Of a stretch of 64,000 nt of DNA, positions 1 through 8,007 are shown piece after piece; positions within the stretch are counted from its first letter, which is position 1; each line of letters starts with the position of its first letter. This DNA comes from Ketobacter sp. MCCC 1A13808 (GTDB taxonomy: Bacteria; Pseudomonadota; Gammaproteobacteria; Pseudomonadales; Ketobacteraceae). A model generated the notes under the pieces. The model had not been told where the DNA came from, searched no databases, and saw only the letters and a program-made list of their open reading frames with translations. Position numbers and translations under genes: made by a program. Location: assembly GCF_009746715.1 (NCBI RefSeq), contig NZ_VRKW01000002.1:496001-560000 (forward strand), in the 5' to 3' direction.

Positions 1-1
1 C

Positions 2-397
2 GACGGCATCGATGTGGATGAGAAGTTGATCGAGTTACTGCGTTCGGATATTGACAGCGAAGTAGTTGCACGGGGTTATAAATTTGCTCCGCAGGGAAGT
101 AAACCGACCTATTTGCTGCACGGCGTAATGGTGCTGGGCAATGAACTCAATGAAACACAACTGCGAGACATACTCGGTTTTGAGCCGGGGCTGGTGATCC
201 GCGACCAGAATTATCAGAAAGGTAGTCTACTCTTACTGTTAGTAAATCCTATAACCACCATCACCGAATGGCGCTCCGTAGTCCAGGTGCTAACCTCTGC
301 CGAGCTTACCGAGAAAGAGAACGAAGCACGTCTGGCGTATGTTGTTCACAGTTTATTACGCCCGCTGCCGGTGCCGGAAGGTGCGGTGCAGCAATAA
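2..397 (+). CDS. DUF4136-like lipoprotein, C-terminal part (5' end outside window)
   Basis: The reading frame is open from the first bases, so the gene starts upstream of the window; the GTG at 14 is probably internal. The visible 131 residues have the layout I associate with DUF4136 outer-membrane lipoproteins: an early 'RGYKFAPQGSKPTYLLHG' strand, then 'YQKGSLLLLLVNPITT' followed by a tryptophan strand ('EWRSVVQV'), and a C-terminal helix ending in 'LLRPLPVP'. The function of that family is unknown, and the signal peptide and lipobox are not in view. It ends 37 bases before the M48 peptidase start and could be the first gene of that operon. The family call rests on pattern memory only. Confidence 0.5.
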   Translation, partial: DGIDVDEKLIELLRSDIDSEVVARGYKFAPQGSKPTYLLHGVMVLGNELNETQLRDILGFEPGLVIRDQNYQKGSLLLLLVNPITTITEWRSVVQVLTSAELTEKENEARLAYVVHSLLRPLPVPEGAVQQ

Positions 398-434
398 ATT
401 TTACTTTCAGTCACCATAAGAACAGGAAGGTTCG

Positions 435-1649
435 GTGCAGCCGGGACAAATCCGGGACAGCACACACATTATGGCCAGCTCCGACACATACGCAGCCCAT
501 GCGTTTCATCATTCGTTTGACAAAGAACGCGCCTCCGGTGCAATCACACTGACTGATGTTCACGTTCAGTTTCACAACGACCAGGGGCAGGTCCGCTTCC
601 CGGTTAGCGGCACCCAATTCTCCCTCGGTGGCGCCAGTGACCGGCTTTTATTTATCCGTCATCCATCTGAACCGGACTGGAACATATACACCAGTGATCT
701 GAGCATACTGAAGCATCCTGCACTGCAAAACGATGTCCAAATTCAACGCAGGGTGCAGCAGATCAAGAACAAACGCAGGTTCACCTGGGGTGTATTTGCC
801 TCGGTTGTGATGGTGTTAGTGGCGATACCTCTGCTGGTGGTGTTATTTATGGATAGCCTTACCGGCCCCCTAGCCCGCCATGTACCACCGGAATGGGAGC
901 AAAAACTCGGTGAAACCGCCTTCGCCCAATATCAAATGGGGCAGGATTTTCTTAAACAAGAGGAATCCGATCAGCTGCTCGACCCGCTGCTGCAACCACT
1001 ATTGCAACAACTGCAGGACGAACGCTATCCATTTCAGTTTTATATCAGCAGTGATGACGCAGTAAATGCGTTTGCCTTACCCGGCGGTATTGTCGTGATC
1101 AACAGCGGCTTGATTCTGAAAGCCGATAGCGCCGATGAGTTACTCGGCGTGGTGGCTCATGAGATTTCCCATGTCACGGAACAGCACAGCGTGCGCAACA
1201 TAATGGGGACCGCTGGCGTTTATCTCACCATTAACGCGATGCTCGGGGATATGAGCGGGCTCCTGGCGATGGTCGCCAATGCCGCACCCTATCTGATCAA
1301 CCAAAGTTATTCCCGTGGTTTTGAAACCCAGGCGGATGAAAAAGGTCTGGCATTGTTATATCGCGCCCAGATCGAGCCCGAAGGCCTAGTCACTTTTTTT
1401 GAAAAGTTGCGTGAGCAGGAGCAGAAGCAATTGGATAAAGTCGCCGGTGAAGACAACCGCGAATCCATTGAAAGTACATTGCAATTTCTCAGCACGCATC
1501 CTGCAACCGAAGACCGCATCGACCATCTGCAAGAGCAAATAAACGAATTGCCCCATCAAAATACGCTGGATCTGAGCCTCCCGTTCACTACGCTGCAGGA
1601 ACGGGTGAAACGCTTTGTCGCCAAAGAAGACGAGGAACCCGAAACATGA
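435..1649 (+). CDS. Membrane-anchored M48-family zinc metallopeptidase
   Basis: Residues 1-110 form a beta-rich N-terminal domain, residues about 116-138 a single hydrophobic membrane segment, and the rest an M48 peptidase domain. The zinc site is clear: HEISH at 242-246 and a third ligand Glu297 in 'SRGFETQADEKG'. The family includes HtpX, Oma1/BepA and Ste24-type peptidases, usually in membrane protein quality control. I chose GTG at 435 because AGGAAGG lies 4 bases upstream; ATG at 471 (13th codon, weak ribosome site) is the alternative. The stop overlaps the start of the first AIM24 gene by 4 bases (ATGA), so the two are translationally coupled. Substrate unknown; the coupling suggests it acts with the AIM24 proteins. 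Confidence 0.88.
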   Translation: MQPGQIRDSTHIMASSDTYAAHAFHHSFDKERASGAITLTDVHVQFHNDQGQVRFPVSGTQFSLGGASDRLLFIRHPSEPDWNIYTSDLSILKHPALQNDVQIQRRVQQIKNKRRFTWGVFASVVMVLVAIPLLVVLFMDSLTGPLARHVPPEWEQKLGETAFAQYQMGQDFLKQEESDQLLDPLLQPLLQQLQDERYPFQFYISSDDAVNAFALPGGIVVINSGLILKADSADELLGVVAHEISHVTEQHSVRNIMGTAGVYLTINAMLGDMSGLLAMVANAAPYLINQSYSRGFETQADEKGLALLYRAQIEPEGLVTFFEKLREQEQKQLDKVAGEDNRESIESTLQFLSTHPATEDRIDHLQEQINELPHQNTLDLSLPFTTLQERVKRFVAKEDEEPET

Positions 1650-2308
1650 AAACAGAAATAAAGGGCGGAGTCGCTTTTTCCTACCTGGACGTTGAACTGG
1701 AACCAGGTGAGTCCATCACCACTGAATCCGATGCCATGTCCAGCATGGATGCGGACATCGAACTGCGTTCACGTTTTAACGGCGGCTTTTTTATCGGCCT
1801 GTTACGTAAGTTTCTGGGGGGTGAGACCCTGTTTATCAATGATTTCACCAATTCGACCCAAGGCCCGCGCCGCATGACAGTGGTGCAACCCACCCCCGGC
1901 CAGGTCAGACAAGTCGATCTGAACAATGAAACCCTGTATATGCAGCCCGGCGCCTTTCTCGCTTGCAGCGGAGACGTCAAGGTCGGTGTGGCCTTCGCCG
2001 GGTTTATTTCCTGGATTGCCCGTGAAGGGTTGTTTCGCATCGCCGTCAGCGGCAGTGGCACAGTGTGGTATGGCGCGTTCGGCGCGTTGCTGGAACGAGA
2101 GGTAGACGGTGAATTCATCGTCGATACCAGTCACCTGGTGGCATACGAACCGGGGATCAAGCTCAAGCTGCAATTGGCCGGCGGCATTTTTTCCAGCCTG
2201 TTTGGCGGCGAAGGTCTGGTCACCCGTGTGGTGGGCAAAGGTAAAATTGTTATTCAATCTCGCAGCATTTCCGGCATCGCCAGCTGGATTAATCCACGAC
2301 TGCCCTAA
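1646..2308 (+). CDS. AIM24/TIGR00266-family protein, copy 1
   Basis: A 220-residue beta-rich protein of the AIM24 (TIGR00266) family. Family signs are a run of short repeated strands: 'GGFFIGLLRKFLGGETLF' with 'INDFTNS', 'YMQPGAFLACSGDVKVG', 'VDGEFIVDTSHLVAYEPG' and 'FGGEGLVTRVVGKG'. No signal peptide or membrane segment is seen. The yeast namesake is a mitochondrial inner-membrane biogenesis factor; the bacterial role is unknown. It overlaps the M48 gene by 4 bases and is followed 10 bases later by a paralogue. Missing or extra function cannot be judged from sequence, but it keeps the whole fold and is clearly the same family as the next two genes. Confidence 0.85.
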   Translation: MKTEIKGGVAFSYLDVELEPGESITTESDAMSSMDADIELRSRFNGGFFIGLLRKFLGGETLFINDFTNSTQGPRRMTVVQPTPGQVRQVDLNNETLYMQPGAFLACSGDVKVGVAFAGFISWIAREGLFRIAVSGSGTVWYGAFGALLEREVDGEFIVDTSHLVAYEPGIKLKLQLAGGIFSSLFGGEGLVTRVVGKGKIVIQSRSISGIASWINPRLP

Positions 2309-2318
2309 GGATCGGAAT

Positions 2319-3002
2319 ATGAAGATCGAATTAATCAACCGGCCTGGCAATACTGCGGCCAAAGTCACGTTGCAAAACGGTGAGATCTGCACCGCTGAGT
2401 CCGGCGCCATGATCGCAATGAGCGGCAACATGAACATCACCACCACCACCCACAAAAAAGGCAGCGGCGGCCTGATGAAAGCCATCAAGCGGATGGTCGC
2501 CGGTGAATCCCTTTTCCTGAATCACTTCGAAACCCAGCAGGGTGATGGCGAAATCTGGTTCGGGACTTCCCTGGCCGGGGATATGGAGGTGATGGAACTG
2601 GATCAGGAAAACCTCATCGTCCAGGGCAGCTCCTTTTTAGCTTGCGAACACGGAGTGGATATCGACCTGGGCTGGCAAGGCTTCAAATCCGTCTTTTCCG
2701 GCGAACGGGTGTTCTGGCTGAACCTGAAAGGCAGCGGCAAAGTGGTGGTATCTTCCTTCGGCGCGATCTACCCGGTGCAAGTGGATGGCGATTACATTGT
2801 TGATACCGGCCACATCGTTGCCTTCAATGAAAGCCTCGATTTTAGCATCACCAAAGCCGGTTCCAGTTGGTTCCACTCGTTTCTGGGTGGCGAAGGCCTG
2901 GTTTGCCGCTTTCACGGTAAAGGCACGGTTTGGTGCCAATCACACAACCCCATCAGTTTCGGACAGGCCATGAGCAGCGGTCTGCGCCCACGCCGGGCAT
3001 AG
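2319..3002 (+). CDS. AIM24/TIGR00266-family protein, copy 2
   Basis: A 227-residue AIM24-family paralogue. The start is ATG at 2319, preceded by AAGGA; an open frame runs farther upstream inside copy 1 but begins at the wrong place for the fold. The pattern of copy 1 recurs: 'GESLFLNHFETQQGDG', 'VQGSSFLACEHGVDIDLG', 'VDGDYIVDTGHIVAFNES' and 'FLGGEGLVCRFHGKGTVW'. It is cytoplasmic or peripheral by appearance. It sits 10 bases after copy 1 and 9 bases before copy 3, so all three are one transcript with the M48 peptidase. The three copies differ widely in sequence, which argues for an old duplication with separate roles, perhaps as subunits of one assembly (inference). Confidence 0.85.
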   Translation: MKIELINRPGNTAAKVTLQNGEICTAESGAMIAMSGNMNITTTTHKKGSGGLMKAIKRMVAGESLFLNHFETQQGDGEIWFGTSLAGDMEVMELDQENLIVQGSSFLACEHGVDIDLGWQGFKSVFSGERVFWLNLKGSGKVVVSSFGAIYPVQVDGDYIVDTGHIVAFNESLDFSITKAGSSWFHSFLGGEGLVCRFHGKGTVWCQSHNPISFGQAMSSGLRPRRA

Positions 3003-3011
3003 GAGAACAAT

Positions 3012-4121
3012 ATGAGTGACACCTACAACGTGCTGCTGAGCGGAGACATCAGCCCCTACGCCGACCGCGAAGCGGTGATCATTGCCTTTGCTAAAATGGC
3101 CCATATCGACGAACAGAAAGCGCAAAGCATTTTTGCCAGCGCCCCGATTGCGATCAAAAAAAACGTCAATCAGCAAACTGCCGTCAAATTTTTACAGGCA
3201 TTAGAGAAAATCGGCGCTGTTGCGACATTGGATCCTCCGCTGCCCACCACTGCAGACCCGGATTCCGGCTCTTCGACAACGACGCCTGCAGATTCTGATC
3301 CGGTTCAGGCAAGCAGTGTCAGCAAATATGCACGACCCGCCGAAGCCGCCACCACAGACACAACAGCACTTGAAGCGGCACCTGAACCGCCACCCGTTTC
3401 TGCACCAGAAAACGCGTCTGTGGGCACCAACGATATTATCCAACGCAATGGCCCCGGACTGGATTTTCAAATCGAAGGGCGACCGGATTACGCCTTCCTG
3501 ACCATCCGCATCCCGGCCTTTGAAACCCTCAAAGTTGAGGCCTCCTCCATGGCCACCATGGATACCCACATTAAGATGAAAACCAAGTTGCGGGGCGGGT
3601 TCGGCCGATTCCTCAGCGGCGAATCCATCTTCATCAACGAATTCACTGCCGACGGTGGTCCCGCAGAAATCGGCATCGCGCCAGGTTCTCCCGGTGACAT
3701 GATGCACCTCTATCTGGCAGACCAGACTGTCTACCTGCAAAACTCCGCCTTTGTTGCCTCCACAATGGGGGTCGCGATTGAATCCAAATGGCAGGGACTG
3801 ACCAAAGGCTTCTTTTCCGGCGAAAGTCTGTTTCTGATTCGCGCCCAGGGCACCGGAGACCTCTGGTTCAATACCTACGGCGCGCTTATAGAAATCGACG
3901 TAGAAGAAGACTACGTTGTGGATACCGGCAATATTGTGGCTTTCACCGAGGGGCTGGAATACAGCATCAGTAAAGTCGGCGGCTACAAATCCCTGTTCTT
4001 TTCCGGCGAAGGTTTTGTATGCCGCTTTAAAGGTAAAGGCAAAGTCTGGATACAAACACGAGGCGTCGCGGCGTTTGCGTGGTGGGCGCACTTATACCGA
4101 CCGGTCCAGAACAGAGGTTGA
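3012..4121 (+). CDS. AIM24/TIGR00266-family protein, copy 3, with extra N-terminal domain
   Basis: A 369-residue protein with three parts. Residues 1-75 are a small domain ('YNVLLSGDISPYADREAV' ... 'FLQALEKIGAVATLDPP') seen, from memory, at the N-terminus of other gammaproteobacterial envelope proteins and having no function known to me. Residues about 76-145 are a Pro/Ala/Thr-rich linker. Residues about 150-369 are a full AIM24 domain with 'SGESIFINEFTADGGPAE', 'VVDTGNIVAFTEGLEYS' and 'FSGEGFVCRFKGKGKVWI'. AGGAGA lies 6 bases before the ATG. It is the last gene of the M48-AIM24 operon. The linker and extra domain could tether or recruit the AIM24 core to a partner. Confidence 0.85.
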   Translation: MSDTYNVLLSGDISPYADREAVIIAFAKMAHIDEQKAQSIFASAPIAIKKNVNQQTAVKFLQALEKIGAVATLDPPLPTTADPDSGSSTTTPADSDPVQASSVSKYARPAEAATTDTTALEAAPEPPPVSAPENASVGTNDIIQRNGPGLDFQIEGRPDYAFLTIRIPAFETLKVEASSMATMDTHIKMKTKLRGGFGRFLSGESIFINEFTADGGPAEIGIAPGSPGDMMHLYLADQTVYLQNSAFVASTMGVAIESKWQGLTKGFFSGESLFLIRAQGTGDLWFNTYGALIEIDVEEDYVVDTGNIVAFTEGLEYSISKVGGYKSLFFSGEGFVCRFKGKGKVWIQTRGVAAFAWWAHLYRPVQNRG

Positions 4122-4222
4122 TCGGTTAAATTTTTTAGTCGTGATGAACACTAGTTTTTGATATGTAACCACCCGACTCAACCTATACTTTGTCTATAAA
4201 TTGAGCTTGAGCGTAGCGTATT

Positions 4223-4585
4223 ATGACCATTCCGACGGCGACCAAAGTAGATTCAGATTCTTTCTATCGGGTCTTTTGCTGCTGCCTGCTGGCACTCTCA
4301 CTGTGTCTTTATGCCACCAGGGCGGCGCAGGCTGACGAGCTCTCCGGTGAGGATTATGAAGAAATCTACGACGAAGGAGGCACGCAGGACACTTATCTGG
4401 ATAACAGCGAACTCCAGGATGAGGCCAATGGAGACGAGATCGAGCCGACCCTGGATCCGGATCAGGCCGAAATGGTGCGCGAAGCCAAAGCGTCCTGTAC
4501 TCAGTGGGCGTCGGAATCCGGGCTCGATGAAGAAGACAAGCAAGCCTTTATTGATGATTGCGTTTACAGTCAGACCGGTTATTGA
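4223..4585 (+). CDS. Small acidic secreted protein of unknown function
   Basis: A 120-residue protein I do not recognise. Residues about 15-37 form a hydrophobic signal peptide ('VFCCCLLALSLCLYATRA', ending near 'AQA-DE'), so it is probably exported to the periplasm. The mature part is strongly acidic (many Asp and Glu, few basic residues) and has two cysteines, in 'KASCTQWA' and 'DDCVYS', that could form a disulphide. It lies about 100 bases after the AIM24 operon with its own upstream AT-rich stretch, so it may have its own promoter. A metal-binding or chaperone role is possible from composition alone, but nothing supports a specific function. Confidence 0.7.
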   Translation: MTIPTATKVDSDSFYRVFCCCLLALSLCLYATRAAQADELSGEDYEEIYDEGGTQDTYLDNSELQDEANGDEIEPTLDPDQAEMVREAKASCTQWASESGLDEEDKQAFIDDCVYSQTGY

Positions 4586-4715
4586 CGCTCCGCTCGGCAC
4601 TCGGTTCCATCAACAAACTCTTGATATCAGATCAAAAATTTTTTGCTATCCCTAATGCTTCCGCCTGACTTTTAATGCGCATGTCTGATAGTCCGATGCA
4701 AAGGCGAGGTAAAGC

Positions 4716-4907
4716 ATGAGCAAATCAGCATCCCATATCGATTGGGACGACGAACCGGAAGATGATAACGACACTCTGACCACCAGCAGCAATGATAATT
4801 TGAGCCGCAAACAACGGCTGGAAGTACGCAGAAAGCTGGAAGACCGCATGGAAATGAAACGTCTGCGGGAAGAAATCGGTGATCTGGAAGAACTCTGGCT
4901 GGATTGA
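4716..4907 (+). CDS. PA3496-family small protein
   Basis: A 63-residue, highly charged protein. The N-terminal half is acidic ('IDWDDEPEDDNDT'); the C-terminal half is a basic/acidic helix ('RKQRLEVRRKLEDRMEMKR' then 'LREEIGDLEELWLD'). This matches my memory of the small PA3496-type proteins widespread in Pseudomonas relatives, whose role is poorly defined. There is no signal peptide. GAGG lies 7 bases before the ATG. It converges on the LysR gene, with 15 bases between the two stop codons. Size and charge pattern support a real gene; the family name is less certain. Confidence 0.7.
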   Translation: MSKSASHIDWDDEPEDDNDTLTTSSNDNLSRKQRLEVRRKLEDRMEMKRLREEIGDLEELWLD

Positions 4908-4922
4908 ACGCAGTTCGATTCG

Positions 4923-5768
4923 TCAAAGAACCAAGGGTTGCAGCAACGACAGAATATCCTGGATAATTTTCAACCTATCGCTGGCTGAACGGTAAACCGC
5001 GTACAGCGGGCGAGAAAAAGTCGGCACACCTGCGATGGTATGCAGCAAGCGCGGGTGTTGCTGGTCTAATACACTGTGTGGCAAATAGGCCGCCCCCTCG
5101 GAACGCAGTAAATAATCCAGCGCAATAGCCCCCATATTGGTATGCAGTACCGGCTTGGGTAAGTCGCCAAAGCGCTTGGCATGAAACATCTCGAACGACA
5201 CCCCCCAGTCGACGTAAACATAGCCGGAAACAAATGCTGACCGGGCATTCAGCTTGTTATCAGTGCTTACCAGCACCAATTTAATCTGGCCAACTTTATC
5301 AGAATTGAAATCCGGCAGCGTGGGCGGCTCCAGCATAAACGCCAGATCCAGCGTCCGCTCCGTGAGCATTCGGGATAGCACTTCCGCCGGATGCGAAACA
5401 GCACGAATCGCCACCCTGGAAGACATCTGAAACAATCGCGAGAACTGGTTCGGTAGCCCGAAATGCCAGAGACTGTGCGTGGTGCCTACGTTGATTTGCT
5501 GATCCTGTTCAGTCTTAAAAATGACGTCCTGCTTGGCACGCGACCACGACAACAACATGGTTTGCGCGTGGGGCACCAGGCGCTCACCTTCCAGGGTCAG
5601 CTGGATATTATTGCGGGTGCGCACAAACAGCTCGGCCCCCAAAATCTGTTCCAGCTGACGAACCCTTGCGCTTACCGCGGCCGGTGTTAAATACAGATTA
5701 TCTGCGGCCCGGCCAAAATGCCGGGTTTTGTTCACTTCCAAAAAGGTTTTCAGTAAATCGATGTCCAT
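4923..5768 (-). CDS. HdfR-like LysR-family transcriptional regulator
   Basis: A 281-residue LysR-type regulator. The N-terminal winged helix-turn-helix ('MDIDLLKTFLEVNKTRHFG', 'RAADNLYLTPAAVSARVRQ', 'LGAELFVRTRNNIQLT') is very close to the start of E. coli HdfR as I recall it, and the end ('LSRPLYAVYRS'-like) also fits. Start at the ATG of MDIDLL; a longer frame upstream has no family support. A co-inducer domain follows (about 90-281), ligand unknown. It is transcribed away from the EamA transporter gene, with a LysR-type palindrome between the two. It therefore probably controls that transporter and itself. HdfR represses flagellar genes in enterobacteria; that role is not shown here. Confidence 0.85.
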   Translation of the reverse strand: MDIDLLKTFLEVNKTRHFGRAADNLYLTPAAVSARVRQLEQILGAELFVRTRNNIQLTLEGERLVPHAQTMLLSWSRAKQDVIFKTEQDQQINVGTTHSLWHFGLPNQFSRLFQMSSRVAIRAVSHPAEVLSRMLTERTLDLAFMLEPPTLPDFNSDKVGQIKLVLVSTDNKLNARSAFVSGYVYVDWGVSFEMFHAKRFGDLPKPVLHTNMGAIALDYLLRSEGAAYLPHSVLDQQHPRLLHTIAGVPTFSRPLYAVYRSASDRLKIIQDILSLLQPLVL

Positions 5769-5815
5769 TAAGGGCCGCCTGCACTGCGATGTTCCGGAGC
5801 TTAGGCCAAGGGCGG

Positions 5816-5832
5816 GTTGCAAATCAAGCAAC
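5816..5832. promoter_or_regulatory. LysR-type operator (T-N11-A palindrome)
   Basis: GTTGC-N7-GCAAC is a perfect inverted repeat containing the T-N11-A core typical of LysR-regulator boxes. It lies in the 126-base gap between the divergent LysR (start 5768) and EamA (start 5895) genes, about where an autoregulating LysR protein binds. Confidence 0.55.
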
Positions 5833-5894
5833 AAAGCACAGCCGGTTATGCTAACGTTACCCGGCCCGACACCGCCGCTACGCAAACCCAGACT

Positions 5895-6797
5895 ATGAAA
5901 ACCGATAAGACACTGATTTCTGATTTATTGCTGATCCTGGTAACCCTGCTGGCCGCAGCCGGGTGGATCTTTTCCAAAGAAGCATTACAGGGCATCGCCC
6001 CCCTATCGTTCCTGGGCATCCGATTTCTGTTGGCAGGCCTCCTGCTGAGCCTGTTCTGCCTCCCCTTGCTACGATCCCTGACCGCAGCGCAGTGGCGTCA
6101 GGCTATCGCCATTGGGGGACTATTCGCGGTCGCCCTGATGATCTGGGTACTGGGCTTGTTCCACTGCACCCACATTGGTGAAGGCGCGTTTATAACCAGC
6201 CTGGGCGTTGTGATGGTGCCGGTGTTTGCAGCGCTCTTTTTCAAGGAAAGCCCAGGCTTCAGCACCTGGATTGCCTTACCGGTCGCGATCATCGGGCTGG
6301 CTTGCCTGTCCCTTAACAAATCCCTTTCCGGTGACGGCTTTCATTTTGAGATGGGGCAATGGTTATTTGTCGTTGCGGCACTGATCTTTGCGGTGCAATT
6401 CAACCTGATCAGCAAAGTGGTGGCCAATATACCCGCCTTCGCACTCACCGCCATACAACTCACCAGTGTTGGTCTAGTTTCGTTGCTGGTATCCTTCTTC
6501 TTTGAAGACTGGCCGCCCAGCATCAGCAACCTAACCTGGGGCTGGATTCTGGCCAGTGTGGTCATCGCCAGTGCGGCTCGTTTTCTAGTGCAGACTTTTG
6601 CCCAGTCCATGGCCAGCGCCAGCCACGCCGCCGTAATATTAATTCTTGAGCCGATCTGGACGACCGTCGCTGCTGCTTTCTGGTTTTCAGAAACCATGAA
6701 CGGGCTACAATTGCTGGGCTGCTCGCTTATTTTTCTTGCACTGCTGATTAATCGCTGGCGTGCCGTGCAGCAGTTTATTAAATCGATGCTGAAATGA
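5895..6797 (+). CDS. EamA/DMT-superfamily inner-membrane transporter
   Basis: A 300-residue protein with about ten hydrophobic segments in two similar halves, the EamA (drug/metabolite transporter) layout: the first half begins 'LLLILVTLLAAAGWIFSKEA' and includes 'PLSFLGIRFLLAGLLLSLF'; the second ends 'AAVILILEPIWTTVAAAFW'. Start at ATG 5895 (MKTDKTL); the earlier in-frame codon at 5817 lies within the LysR-box region and is unlikely. Such proteins export or import amino acids, nucleosides or other metabolites; the substrate cannot be told. It is divergent from the HdfR-like regulator, which probably controls it. It is followed 31 bases later by slyX. Confidence 0.85.
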   Translation: MKTDKTLISDLLLILVTLLAAAGWIFSKEALQGIAPLSFLGIRFLLAGLLLSLFCLPLLRSLTAAQWRQAIAIGGLFAVALMIWVLGLFHCTHIGEGAFITSLGVVMVPVFAALFFKESPGFSTWIALPVAIIGLACLSLNKSLSGDGFHFEMGQWLFVVAALIFAVQFNLISKVVANIPAFALTAIQLTSVGLVSLLVSFFFEDWPPSISNLTWGWILASVVIASAARFLVQTFAQSMASASHAAVILILEPIWTTVAAAFWFSETMNGLQLLGCSLIFLALLINRWRAVQQFIKSMLK

Positions 6798-6828
6798 ATT
6801 TGATTGATACTTTTATTGAAGAAGCTTT

Positions 6829-7032
6829 ATGACTGACGAAAAAATCATAGATATACAAACCCGGCTTGCATTTCAGGATGATACTATCCAGGAACTGAAT
6901 GACGTCATTTACCGGCAGCAGCAGCAAATCGATAAGCTGGAAAAAACCGTGCACCTGCTGCTGGGAAAAGTTCAGGACCTGATGTCCAGCTCATCAGAAG
7001 AAATAATTGATGAAAAGCCTCCCCATTACTAG
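6829..7032 (+). CDS. slyX: SlyX family protein
   Basis: A 67-residue protein matching SlyX: 'IDIQTRLAFQDDTIQELNDV' at the start, a glutamine-rich coiled-coil middle ('YRQQQQIDKLEKTV') and the diagnostic C-terminal 'EKPPHY'. It is a short coiled-coil protein of unknown function, common in gammaproteobacteria. GAAGAAG lies upstream of the ATG. It may be co-transcribed with the EamA transporter (31-base gap) and lies 36 bases before the lactonase-like gene. Confidence 0.93.
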   Translation: MTDEKIIDIQTRLAFQDDTIQELNDVIYRQQQQIDKLEKTVHLLLGKVQDLMSSSSEEIIDEKPPHY

Positions 7033-7068
7033 TTCGTTTTTCCGTAGCGAAATGAAAGGAAGTTGAAG

Positions 7069-7935
7069 ATGAATAAAAAACTGTGGCTCAACACCATACT
7101 GGCCGCCAACATGCTTGGCCTCAGCGCCTGCGCAACCCTGACCGAACAAGCAGAAGAAGTTGAGACCGTACAACCGTTAACACTTTTTGTGTTCGAGTGC
7201 GGAAACATCGTCACTAACGATGTTTCTATTTTTTCTCCGGGGATTGGTGTGGGCGAAGAAAAAAAGCTTACCGACAGTTGCTATCTAATCCGCCATGCCA
7301 AAGGCGATCTGATATGGGATACCGGGTTACCGGATCAGATTGGCGAGAAAGGCATTGATGTATTTGACGGCAAATTTCACATGAGTGTCTCGCACCCCTT
7401 CAGCGAACAACTCGCCGAAATCGGAGTGGATCCGGCCACCATAAAACACTTGGCTATTTCTCACTTTCATTCTGATCACACCGGCAACGCAAACCTGTTT
7501 AAAAACGCCGAATTGCTAATTCAAAAAGAAGAGTTTGATGCCGCATTCGGGGCGGACCCCAAAAGTTTCGGGTTTAACCCCGACAGCTACAGTGAGCTCA
7601 ATCGCGACAACATCAAAGTGCTGCAAGACGATTACGATGTGTTCGGCGATGGCACAGTGGTAATAAAAAGAGCACCGGGCCACACCCCCGGACATCAGAT
7701 GCTGTATCTGAATCTGGATCAGACCGGTCCGGTGCTATTGTCCGGCGATCTGTACCACTTCACCAGCAACCGCGAGCACCAGCGCGTCCCCTCCTTTAAT
7801 TTTAGCAAGGAGCAAACGCTGGAAAGCATGCAGATCATGGAAGCGTTTGCTACCGAACACCAGGCGCAGGTCTGGATTCAGCATGACAAAGAACAAAACG
7901 AAACAATGCGACATTCCCCAGAGTTTTATCAATAA
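7069..7935 (+). CDS. Metallo-beta-lactamase-fold lipoprotein, N-acyl-homoserine-lactonase-like
   Basis: A 288-residue exported enzyme. Residues 1-21 are a lipoprotein signal with lipobox 'LGLSAC' (Cys21). The metallo-beta-lactamase motif is intact: HFHSDH (His132, His134, Asp136, His137), then 'RAPGHTPGHQML', 'LLSGDLYH' and a late 'WIQHDKEQ' histidine, giving the two-zinc set of AiiA/AttM-type lactonases. The 'LIWDTGLPD' strand is also typical of that subgroup. It probably hydrolyses a lactone or other ester at the membrane or in the periplasm; AHL cleavage is the family's best-known activity but is not proven. ATG 7069 has AAAGGAAG upstream; a TTG at 7063 is less likely. A terminator follows. 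Confidence 0.85.
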   Translation: MNKKLWLNTILAANMLGLSACATLTEQAEEVETVQPLTLFVFECGNIVTNDVSIFSPGIGVGEEKKLTDSCYLIRHAKGDLIWDTGLPDQIGEKGIDVFDGKFHMSVSHPFSEQLAEIGVDPATIKHLAISHFHSDHTGNANLFKNAELLIQKEEFDAAFGADPKSFGFNPDSYSELNRDNIKVLQDDYDVFGDGTVVIKRAPGHTPGHQMLYLNLDQTGPVLLSGDLYHFTSNREHQRVPSFNFSKEQTLESMQIMEAFATEHQAQVWIQHDKEQNETMRHSPEFYQ

Positions 7936-7952
7936 GCATCGCAGGGGTACTA

Positions 7953-7987
7953 AAAATGCCCGGAGCCAGCAGGCCCGGGCATTTTTT
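7953..7987 (+). terminator. Rho-independent terminator after the lactonase-like gene
   Basis: A GC-rich hairpin (AAATGCCCGG paired with a CCCGGGCATTT arm) followed by a run of T. It stands between the converging lactonase-like and CBS genes; the A-run on the other side could also serve the minus strand. Confidence 0.85.
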
Positions 7988-8007
7988 ATGCTCTATTCAG
8001 AAAACAG

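Noticed and set aside
3201-4091. Long open frame (296 residues) antisense to AIM24 copy 3
   Set aside because: Composition follows the codon use of the real gene; no family features or ribosome site.
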